Shown: piece after piece, positions 1 through 5,140 of the stretch | Numbering within the stretch: position 1 is the stretch's first letter | How the letters are laid out: each line of letters opens with the position of its first letter | DNA from: an uncultured bacterium | Lineage (GTDB): Bacteria; Patescibacteria; ABY1; SG8-24; 2-12-FULL-60-25 | DNA: 5,140 bases | Direction: 5' to 3' | Assembly (NCBI GenBank): GCA_937863195.1 | Contig: CALMET010000210.1 | Span: 1-5,140 of the forward strand | Notes under the pieces: generated by a model | The model's input: the letters and a program-made list of their open reading frames with translations, nothing else | Databases searched by the model: none | Told to the model about the DNA's origin: nothing | Program-made: the position numbers and the translations under genes

Positions 1-1
1 G

Positions 2-544
2 AAAACACGTTTAGGCTGGATTAAAGACACCGACTGTCTCGAATTCGTAAAAGTCATCGAAGCCGCCGGCGCGGATCTCATCTCAATGCATGGCCGTACG
101 CGCGAACAAGGCTATGCCGGTAAAGCCAACTGGTCACGCGTCGGCGAGGCGCGTGCCAATGTGCCCAATCTCCCCTTCTTGGTGAATGGTGATATCGTCA
201 CGGTTGAGATGGCTAAAGAAGCCATCAACCAATCAAACGCCGACGGCGTCTTAATCGGCCGAGGCTTGCTCGGTAATCCGTGGTTCGCCAAACAAGTCGA
301 AGCCTATCTCGAAGACGGCACTCTCATCGATCCACCAACACTCGAAGAACGCATCGACGTCGTTCGCAAACATGCCGCTCTTCAACTCGAGCATTACGGC
401 GATCACGGCCTTACTAAACTTCGCAAACATCTGCCTTGGTATTTCAAACACGATCCAAAGTACAAACCGTTAAAAGAAAAGCTCGTACGCATTTCATCGC
501 TCGCTGAACTTGAAGAAATTTTCGAACAAGCTCGCGCATTGTAA
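2..544 (+). CDS. dus: tRNA-dihydrouridine synthase (DusB/NifR3-like), C-terminal part; 5' end outside window
   Basis: This is the C-terminal part of an FMN-dependent enzyme that reduces uridine to 5,6-dihydrouridine in the D-loop of tRNA in the cytoplasm. The frame is open from base 2 to a TAA at 542-544, giving 180 visible residues. Family motifs appear in order: KTRLGW at visible residues 1-6 (a conserved Lys and Arg of the barrel), MHGRTREQGYAGKANW at 29-44 with the FMN/substrate His and Arg, VNGDI at 61-65 and GVLIGRGLLGNPW at 82-94 (FMN phosphate-binding end of the TIM barrel). A helical C-terminal domain follows, with LRKHLPWYF at 140-148, which matches the tRNA-binding domain of Dus proteins. 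The N-terminal half, including the catalytic Cys loop, lies before the window. The ATG at 86 is internal, because conserved sequence precedes it. The motif spacing fits the DusB/NifR3 branch best, but the exact subfamily and target uridine cannot be fixed from this fragment. It is convergent with the M23 gene. Confidence 0.95.
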   Translation, partial: KTRLGWIKDTDCLEFVKVIEAAGADLISMHGRTREQGYAGKANWSRVGEARANVPNLPFLVNGDIVTVEMAKEAINQSNADGVLIGRGLLGNPWFAKQVEAYLEDGTLIDPPTLEERIDVVRKHAALQLEHYGDHGLTKLRKHLPWYFKHDPKYKPLKEKLVRISSLAELEEIFEQARAL

Positions 545-546
545 GC

Positions 547-579
547 AAAAATCCCCCGACGTGACGTCAGGGGATTTTT
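547..579. terminator. Bidirectional rho-independent terminator between convergent genes
   Basis: A near-perfect palindrome fills the 39-base gap between the dus stop (544) and the M23 stop (584). AAAAATCCCC at 547-556 pairs with GGGGATTTTT at 570-579. After a C/A mismatch (557/569), GACG at 558-561 pairs with CGTC at 565-568 around a 3-base loop. The A-run on one side and the T-run on the other give a GC-rich stem followed by a U-tract in both directions. One hairpin can therefore end both the plus-strand dus transcript and the minus-strand operon. The pairing is seen directly; the termination function is inferred from the shape and position. Confidence 0.9.
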
Positions 580-583
580 AGGA

Positions 584-1819
584 TCAAAGATCAGGCAGAT
601 AAGGCTCGGCATCAACTGGGATACCGTCTTTGCGAAGTTCAAAGTGAAGATGAGGACCCGTCGAGAGACCCGCGCCAGGAGCGCCAGGCTTGCCGCCTGA
701 GAGTGCAATAACGTCACCGCGCTCGACATAAGAATCCGCTTTGACCTTGAAGGCCGACAAGTGGGCATAAACCGTTGCATAACCGCCTGGATGCACAAGC
801 ATGAGATAGTTGCCGTACTGCTTACCTGTACGCGTAAACGCGACATAGCCACCGGCAGCCGCCTTGATTTGAGTACCGACAGGTGCAGGCAAGTCTGTAC
901 CAGGATGCTCAAAGAGATTACGGTATGGATAGGTTTTGTCGTGAAAACGCGCCGAGATACGCGTCACCTTAAATGGCCAGCTGAATAAGACGTCACCACG
1001 GGCAAGTGCTTTATCGATTTGGTCGAGCTTATCCTTAATGCGAGATTCAAGCTCAGCGGCGCTTGAAGCCTCTTCTTGGCGCTGTTGGCGCAATTCGTAC
1101 ATGATGCGCTGAAATTCTTCTTCACGAGCCGATGTCTCAGCGAGAAGCGAGGTTTTTGCACCGCGTTCTTCTTCGAGTTGGTTTTGCTGAGCGATAAGTT
1201 CTTCTTGGTCTTTAAGTAGTTGTTTGCGATAGTCTTCAAGTTCAGCCTGTTTAAGTTCGAGAATACGCTTACCTTCTTTGACGGCAACCGTAGCGTCCGC
1301 CATATCATCTTCTAGGCGCTTCAGCTCCTCCATACGCGTGAAAAACTCTGACAACGAGCCACGAGCGATATATGACTCCAACAAACCAACGCCTTGCGCA
1401 TCTTGCAACTCACTCAAAACGCCGCCAAGAGCATCTTTTCGACGCTGTAAGCGCAATTCTTCATTCTGGATCTGTAATTCAACACGCTGCAATTCGAGTC
1501 CTGCGACATCAATAAGACCGCGCACGCGTTCAATAGCAAGCTCTTTTTCTTGGACGCTGTTCTCAATCAAAGCGACTTGGTTTTCAAGTGATGCCTGTGC
1601 GCTTGCCTGCTCGTTAATGCGTTGGCGATATTTTGCAATAACACCTTCAAGCTCTTTAATGCGGTCTTGCTTGTCTTTTACCGCGTTTTGCAATTGATCG
1701 ACCTCGGTTTTTACGCCTGTATCATCACCGGTTGCCGCAAAAGCCATTGGCACACCCAAAATAAGCGCCACCGCCGCATAAGAAAGTACCAATCCTTGTC
1801 CGAGTTTCATCCCCGCCAT
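584..1819 (-). CDS. Secreted coiled-coil M23 (LytM) peptidoglycan endopeptidase, PcsB/CwlO/EnvC-like layout
   Basis: A 411-residue exported protein that should cut peptide cross-links or stem peptides in peptidoglycan. A signal peptide spans residues 1-28, with a hydrophobic core from about 10 to 27 and an A-F-A cleavage site. Residues about 35-275 are rich in Glu, Gln, Lys and Leu heptads and form a long coiled coil. It is broken around 141-165 by GLLESYIARGSLSEFF, which resembles the hairpin turn of PcsB/CwlO/EnvC proteins. The M23 domain covers about 280-411 and has all expected zinc and catalytic residues: H305 and D309 (HPGTD), H353 (YAHLS), and H390 and H392 (HLHFE). It should therefore be an active enzyme, not a degenerate activator like E. 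coli EnvC. The start at 1819 shares one base with the gltX stop (TAATG). A second ATG at 1810 (residue 4) would give an equally good signal peptide; neither start has a clear, well-spaced Shine-Dalgarno. The gene ends in TGA, with an in-frame TAA two codons later. It is last in the operon. The exact bond cut and the need for a partner such as FtsEX are inferred. Confidence 0.93.
   Translation of the reverse strand: MAGMKLGQGLVLSYAAVALILGVPMAFAATGDDTGVKTEVDQLQNAVKDKQDRIKELEGVIAKYRQRINEQASAQASLENQVALIENSVQEKELAIERVRGLIDVAGLELQRVELQIQNEELRLQRRKDALGGVLSELQDAQGVGLLESYIARGSLSEFFTRMEELKRLEDDMADATVAVKEGKRILELKQAELEDYRKQLLKDQEELIAQQNQLEEERGAKTSLLAETSAREEEFQRIMYELRQQRQEEASSAAELESRIKDKLDQIDKALARGDVLFSWPFKVTRISARFHDKTYPYRNLFEHPGTDLPAPVGTQIKAAAGGYVAFTRTGKQYGNYLMLVHPGGYATVYAHLSAFKVKADSYVERGDVIALSGGKPGAPGAGLSTGPHLHFELRKDGIPVDAEPYLPDL
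1736..1819 (-). other. Sec-type signal peptide of the M23 peptidase
   Basis: Residues 1-28 of the M23 protein: a short N-terminal region with one lysine (K5), a hydrophobic stretch from about residue 10 to 27, and A26-F27-A28 before a likely signal peptidase I cut, followed by the polar sequence ATGDDTG. There is no cysteine at the cut site, so it is not a lipoprotein. If the peptide is not cleaved, the protein would stay anchored in the membrane by this segment. Confidence 0.8.
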
Positions 1820-1821
1820 TA
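1817..1821 (-). other. TAATG stop/start overlap joining gltX to the M23 gene
   Basis: On the minus strand the gltX stop TAA (1821-1819) and the M23 start ATG (1819-1817) share one base. The region just upstream (ttgctcttctggcata) has no purine-rich Shine-Dalgarno, so ribosomes ending gltX may restart here directly. The overlap is seen in the sequence. Coupling is inferred, and would weaken if the downstream ATG at 1810 is the real start. Confidence 0.65.
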
Positions 1822-3297
1822 TGCCAGAAGAGCAAGCGCTTCGTCGATACGTGCCAAAGAGAGCGTTTTTTGGTAGACAAAGAGCAATTCAAACGGGCTC
1901 GGCGACTTTTCACGACCAGAGAGCGCGACGCGGGTCGGCCAAAGCGTATCGCCATTGCCCCAGCCTTTTTCGGCAATGAACGCCTTCATGGCTTCTTCAA
2001 GTTTTGCCACTGAAGCAAATTCTGTCTCTGGCAAACTGGCGACAAATTCACGAACACCCTGCAAACGCGTGAGCGCTTCTTCTTTCGTGGATTTTTTCCA
2101 AACGAGACTCTCTGCGGTTGGTGAAGGCGTCTCAAGAACCTCATTTAACAATTCAGGCAATTGCGAAAGCACGGCCACACGTTCACGCTGAATAGACGTT
2201 GCGCGCAAGATCATGTCCTTGTCGCCTTGCACGTCCTGAATAAACGGCGCGGATTTTTTCATAAACTCCTCAGCAGAAAGCTGCTTGAGATAGTGCGCAT
2301 TCAACCAATCAAGTTTTTCAACATTAAACACGGCGCCGGCCTTGTTTACTTTTGTGATATCAAAGAGTTCAGCTAGTTCTTCTTTGGTAAAGATTTCGCG
2401 GTCTGAGGTTGGGTTCCAGCCAAGCAAAGCGACAAAATTAACGAGAGCCTCTGGCAAATAGCCTTTAGCGAGATAATCTTCAACGGCAACATCGCCTTGG
2501 CGTTTTGAAAGCTTCGAGCGGTCAGCGTTCAAAAGCAATGGTAGATGAGCATATTCAGGCGGCTTCCATCCTAACGCCTCAGAAATAAAGAGGTGTTTCG
2601 GCAAAGATGAGAGCCATTCTTCGCCACGAATCACATGTGTGATTTGCATATCGTGATCATCGCAAACAGCTGCGAGATGGTATGTCGGGAATCCGTCTGA
2701 TTTGATCAATACCTGATCATCTACTTGAGCCCAAGGGATGGTGACATCCCCACGAATCAAGTCATACATCTTAATCGAACCTTCAAGGGGCACAGCTAAG
2801 CGAATAACATGTTCGTCGCCAACGGCTGCACGATCTTCCGCCTTTTGACGCGGAAGATTGCGGCACTGACGGTCATACATGAGCGGTTGTTTATTTTCTT
2901 GTTGTTGCTTCGCAACCTCGTCTAAATGTTCACGCGTACAAAAACAGTAGTATGCATGACCTTTTTCGATCAACTCATACGCATATGCGAGATGCTTTTC
3001 TTTTCTAGCGCTTTGCAGATATGGACCAAACTCTCCACGATCTTCGATCTTGCCGTCTTCTGCTACGTGAACACCCTCATCAGGCGTTAGTCCACACTTC
3101 ACTAAAGCGTGATACATATTCTCAATCGAGCCTTCAACAAAACGAGAGCGGTCAGTATCTTCAACGCGCAAAATATAGGATCCGCCAAATCGACGTGCCA
3201 TCAGCCAGTTGTAGAGCGTGGTACGCAAAGAACCGATATGCAAATAACCGGTAGGACTTGGCGCAAAGCGCACGCGGACGGGATTCTCAGAAGCCAT
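1819..3297 (-). CDS. gltX: Glutamyl-tRNA synthetase
   Basis: A class I aminoacyl-tRNA synthetase that attaches glutamate to tRNA(Glu) in the cytoplasm. The protein has 492 residues, close to the usual bacterial length of about 470-500. FAPSPTGYLHIGSLRTTLYN at 11-30 holds the HIGH-type ATP motif (HIGS, 20-23), and KLSKRQGD at 262-269 is the KMSKS loop. GEEWLSSLPKH at 225-235 and the C-terminal ALSGREKSPSPFELL at 458-472 are family signatures. The anticodon-binding helical domain (about 330-492) is present, so this is not the shortened glutamyl-Q-tRNA(Asp) synthetase. C118, C120 and C145 keep the C-x-C-x24-C spacing of the zinc-binding insert; the position of the usual fourth ligand (C-x-H) is N147. 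The ATG at 3297 follows the tagA stop by 25 bases, with no clear Shine-Dalgarno. Whether it also charges tRNA(Gln), for later conversion by GatCAB, cannot be decided here. Confidence 0.97.
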   Translation of the reverse strand: MASENPVRVRFAPSPTGYLHIGSLRTTLYNWLMARRFGGSYILRVEDTDRSRFVEGSIENMYHALVKCGLTPDEGVHVAEDGKIEDRGEFGPYLQSARKEKHLAYAYELIEKGHAYYCFCTREHLDEVAKQQQENKQPLMYDRQCRNLPRQKAEDRAAVGDEHVIRLAVPLEGSIKMYDLIRGDVTIPWAQVDDQVLIKSDGFPTYHLAAVCDDHDMQITHVIRGEEWLSSLPKHLFISEALGWKPPEYAHLPLLLNADRSKLSKRQGDVAVEDYLAKGYLPEALVNFVALLGWNPTSDREIFTKEELAELFDITKVNKAGAVFNVEKLDWLNAHYLKQLSAEEFMKKSAPFIQDVQGDKDMILRATSIQRERVAVLSQLPELLNEVLETPSPTAESLVWKKSTKEEALTRLQGVREFVASLPETEFASVAKLEEAMKAFIAEKGWGNGDTLWPTRVALSGREKSPSPFELLFVYQKTLSLARIDEALALLA

Positions 3298-3322
3298 AGG
3301 CAGCTAATCTATGCGAAATGCG
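3298..3322 (-). other. 25-base spacer between tagA-like gene and gltX
   Basis: This is the only true intergenic gap inside the minus-strand operon. Read on the minus strand it is cgcatttcgcatagatta followed by gctgcct and the gltX ATG. I see no GGAG or AGGA-type ribosome binding site and no hairpin. CATAGAT is weakly like a -10 box, but I see no convincing -35 partner in the end of the upstream gene, so I do not call a promoter. Confidence 0.6.
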
Positions 3323-4048
3323 CTATTTTGACAATAAAACCTGAATCGGAAAGACGATCACGGCATTCAAGATGCGAAAAAAGCGTTTTGGCTCAAGGAT
3401 TAAGCGCCACAGCCACTCTAAACCAAACGAACGCATCCATTGCGGGGCGCGCTTGGCGGTGCCTGCCCAAAAATCAAAGGTCCCACCTACGCCAACGATC
3501 GCTTTAAGGGATGGATAGTCACCGAGATGCTTCTCGATCCAAAACTCTTGCTTTGGATGGCCGAAGGCCACCAAAACAAGATGCGGATCAACCTGCGATA
3601 AACGCATCGCGGCTTCTTCGTTTGCTAAATCCCCATTACCTCGCTCATTCACCTGTCCACCCGCCTCACCGACAAACATCGCATCAGGATAGCTTGAGCG
3701 AATATCGTGAAGCGCTTTTTCAATCACGGCAGAAGAGCTACCGATTAAACCTACGCGCCAGCCTTGTTCATTTGCGAGCTGCAAAAGTCTTTCACTCAAC
3801 TCAACACCGGCGACGCGTGTAACCTTCTCTCCTTTAACACGACACGCAAGTTCAAGACCAAAGCCGTCCACCAAACGTAAGGTCGCTTTGCGTATCGTGC
3901 TGCGATACTCGCTATTACGTTTTGCCTCCAACAGAATTTCTGGATTTGCCGTCACGAGCCAGACGGGTGATTCACTTTTAAGAACGGCATCGATTGCCGT
4001 TTCCATGTCCACGCCTTCTATTGGCAAGCCAAAAATCTGTGCAGCCAT
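3323..4048 (-). CDS. WecG/TagA/CpsF-family glycosyltransferase (GT26)
   Basis: A 241-residue enzyme of the family that moves an N-acetylmannosamine-type sugar from UDP to an undecaprenyl-diphosphate-linked GlcNAc on the inner face of the membrane (TagA in wall teichoic acid, WecG in enterobacterial common antigen). Counted from the ATG at 4048, T33 and N35 (LVTANPEI), D61 (LVDGFG), and Q167 (GHPKQEFW) match the active-site residues of characterised TagA, with D61 as the likely catalytic base. GVGGTFDFWAGTAKRAPQW at 186-204 and the C-terminal MRSFGLEWLWRLILEPKRFF (205-224) form the appendage that contacts the membrane; the last 17 residues are hydrophobic. I chose ATG 4048, one base after the murD stop (TAGTATG). 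A TTG at 4066 in the same frame would add six unsupported residues overlapping murD. The stop is TAG. The sugar donor and the final polymer are unknown; the location beside murD supports an envelope role. Confidence 0.93.
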   Translation of the reverse strand: MAAQIFGLPIEGVDMETAIDAVLKSESPVWLVTANPEILLEAKRNSEYRSTIRKATLRLVDGFGLELACRVKGEKVTRVAGVELSERLLQLANEQGWRVGLIGSSSAVIEKALHDIRSSYPDAMFVGEAGGQVNERGNGDLANEEAAMRLSQVDPHLVLVAFGHPKQEFWIEKHLGDYPSLKAIVGVGGTFDFWAGTAKRAPQWMRSFGLEWLWRLILEPKRFFRILNAVIVFPIQVLLSK

Positions 4049-4052
4049 ACTA
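4046..4052 (-). other. TAGTATG junction joining murD to the tagA-like gene
   Basis: On the minus strand the murD stop TAG (4052-4050) is separated by one T from the ATG at 4048-4046. The preceding bases (gcgaaacaaaagtagt) contain no GGAGG-like sequence, so the downstream start probably depends on ribosomes finishing murD. The spacing is seen directly; coupling is inferred. Confidence 0.65.
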
Positions 4053-5140
4053 CTTTTGTTTCGCAAGCTTCTTCACGGTTTTCACAAACTGTTCGCCGCG
4101 ATCAAATTCATTTTTGAAAAAACCAAAGCTCGCACAACCTGGCGACAATAAAACAACATCACCTTTTTTGGATTCTTCTTGGGCACGCACCACAGCATGA
4201 GCGAGATCAGCGGTTTCTTCGAAGTGGGTTTTTGCTTTATTGAAAGCCTTGATGATGTCTTCTTTTGCCGTACCCGGTAATAAGAATACTCGCACATCTT
4301 TACGCTTCGCTAAAAACTTCGCCACTTCAGCAAATTCAAGCTGCTTATTTGCCCCACCAAAAATCACATTGATCATGCGCTTTGGTTTTTGAAGGGCATT
4401 CAAAGCAGCCATGGTGCCATCAGGTGTCGTTGCGGTCGTATCATTCACAAAATCCACGCCTTTGATGGTGGCGATGGTTTGAATACGGTTCTCTAGCCCT
4501 TTAAAGGCTTCAAGAGATTTTTTGATCTCGGTTGGCGTCACGCCCAATTCAAGAGCGATCGCTGTTGCAATTTCAGCATTGCGAAGATTGTGCTCACCTG
4601 GGACTTTTAATTTGCACTTAGCAACAATCTTGGCTTCTTCGCTGTTCTTTTTGCCAAAGCGATAGACATAACCTGGCGCTTCATCAGCGTATTCGTCAAA
4701 TGTTTTGCCAGAAGGCAACAATACGACATCGTCAGGTTGCTGATGGCGAAAGATCTGTGCCTTCGCTTCAGCATACGAGTCCATATCGGGATAGGCGTCT
4801 TGATGATCTCGCATGAGATTCGTCCAAACGGCGATCTGTGGAGAAAGCCCTGCATCTCCCGTGCCCTCAAGTTGGAAGCTTGATAATTCAAGCACAACAA
4901 GATCCTCGGGCTTTACCTGTGACAAAAAAGTCAGTGGCGAAACCAAGATATTGCCGCCAAGCCACACCTTGCGCCAGCGCTTAGATGATTGAACGATCTC
5001 ATACGTCATGGTCGTCGTCGTGCTTTTGCCACGCGTACCGGTAATACCGACCACTGGCGCAGGACAACGTGTGAGAAAGAGTGCGATATCAGAAGTGGTT
5101 GGGATTTTGCGCTTTGCCGCCTCTTTCATTTCTGGCGAGT
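4050..5140 (-). CDS. murD: UDP-N-acetylmuramoyl-alanine--glutamate ligase (MurD-type), N-terminus outside window
   Basis: A cytoplasmic Mur ligase that adds glutamate to UDP-MurNAc-L-Ala using ATP. The frame stays open to the right edge (SPE precedes the ATG at 5129 and fits the family), so that ATG is internal. By comparison with E. coli MurD (438 residues) roughly 77 residues, mostly the UDP-binding domain, are missing. Counting from the ATG at 5129: the P-loop GTRGKSTTTT is at 31-40, LELSSFQLE at 80-88, DHQD at 108-111, the likely carbamylated lysine is K123 (EAKAQIF), GEHNLRNAEIATA is at 178-190, ENR at 213-215, NDTTATTPDGTMAAL at 229-243, GGANKQ at 258-263 and LLSPGCASFGFFKNEFDRG at 327-345. 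The last motifs carry substitutions compared with classical MurD: the NDSKAT lysine is T232, and the glutamate-pocket aromatic (E. coli F422) aligns with E341. These changes could mean a MurD2-like enzyme, which adds L-Glu rather than D-Glu. The stop is TAG. It is the first visible gene of the minus-strand operon. Confidence 0.93.
   Translation of the reverse strand, partial: SPEMKEAAKRKIPTTSDIALFLTRCPAPVVGITGTRGKSTTTTMTYEIVQSSKRWRKVWLGGNILVSPLTFLSQVKPEDLVVLELSSFQLEGTGDAGLSPQIAVWTNLMRDHQDAYPDMDSYAEAKAQIFRHQQPDDVVLLPSGKTFDEYADEAPGYVYRFGKKNSEEAKIVAKCKLKVPGEHNLRNAEIATAIALELGVTPTEIKKSLEAFKGLENRIQTIATIKGVDFVNDTTATTPDGTMAALNALQKPKRMINVIFGGANKQLEFAEVAKFLAKRKDVRVFLLPGTAKEDIIKAFNKAKTHFEETADLAHAVVRAQEESKKGDVVLLSPGCASFGFFKNEFDRGEQFVKTVKKLAKQK

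Noticed and set aside
86..88. ATG at 86 as the start of the dus gene
   Set aside because: The frame is open to base 2 and encodes conserved Dus sequence (KTRLGW and the following helix). The true start is outside the window.
584..586. Recoded TGA (glycine, as in Gracilibacteria/Absconditabacteria)
   Set aside because: The TGA ends the M23 gene at a natural domain end just before the terminator, and a TAA follows two codons later. None of the five genes has an internal in-frame TGA.
403..912. Open frame of 169 codons on the minus strand across the dus/M23 boundary
   Set aside because: It runs through the terminator and overlaps two well-supported genes in other frames. Its translation shows no family resemblance.
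1020..1730. Direct repeats in the coiled-coil part of the M23 gene
   Set aside because: Recurrent cttc, gcaa and tcttct words follow from heptads rich in Glu, Gln and Leu. I see no exact tandem repeat unit.
1819..3297. Glutamyl-Q tRNA(Asp) synthetase (YadB type) for the gltX-like gene
   Set aside because: That enzyme lacks the anticodon-binding domain and is about 300 residues long. This protein is full length at 492 residues with the C-terminal GREKSPSPFELL signature.
3328..3333. TTGACA on the plus strand, a perfect -35 box
   Set aside because: It lies inside the end of the tagA-like gene. No -10 box is found about 17 bases downstream, and there is no plus-strand gene to serve.
3109..3507. 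Open frame of 132 codons on the plus strand opposite gltX and the tagA-like gene
   Set aside because: It is antisense to two conserved genes and its composition looks like a frame shadow, with no recognisable domain or ribosome binding site.
4049..4066. TTG start at 4066 extending the tagA-like protein by six residues
   Set aside because: It overlaps the end of murD, adds no family sequence, and an ATG lies at 4048 one base after the murD stop. From that ATG the active-site residue spacing matches characterised TagA.
5127..5129. ATG at 5129 as the murD start
   Set aside because: A MurD starting here would lack the whole UDP-binding domain. The frame continues to the window edge with residues that fit the family.

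Overview
This window is ordinary, densely packed bacterial housekeeping DNA. Five protein-coding genes cover nearly all of it, and no gap between genes exceeds about 40 bases. I saw no mobile element, CRISPR array, tRNA or rRNA gene, and no clear undescribed system. The genetic code is standard: no visible gene needs TGA to be read through. Base composition looks close to half GC. The flavour of the proteins (a WecG/TagA glycosyltransferase with its C-terminal appendage, a PcsB/CwlO-like coiled-coil M23 peptidase, an atypical MurD), the tight packing and the absence of clear Shine-Dalgarno sequences suggest a Patescibacteria (CPR) genome. That assignment rests on family resemblance from memory and is only moderately likely.

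Layout from left to right. The plus strand starts with the C-terminal 180 residues of a tRNA-dihydrouridine synthase, which stops at 544. A palindromic bidirectional terminator (547-579) fills the 39-base gap between this gene and the convergent minus-strand block. Everything from 584 to the right edge is one minus-strand series, read right to left: murD (start outside the window), a WecG/TagA/CpsF-family glycosyltransferase, gltX (glutamyl-tRNA synthetase) and an exported coiled-coil M23 peptidoglycan peptidase. Successive junctions are +1 base, +25 bases and a 1-base TAATG overlap, so the four genes are probably one transcription unit that ends at the shared terminator. No promoter for this unit is visible, so it should lie upstream, beyond base 5140.

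Three of the four operon genes concern the cell envelope: MurD builds the peptidoglycan stem peptide, the TagA-like enzyme should add a sugar to a lipid-linked precursor, and the M23 enzyme cuts peptidoglycan outside the membrane. GltX is the outlier, although it shares glutamate as a substrate with MurD. The points most worth checking are the changed residues in the MurD substrate pocket, the PcsB/CwlO-like hairpin together with a complete M23 active site, and the lack of recognisable ribosome binding sites at all three visible operon starts.
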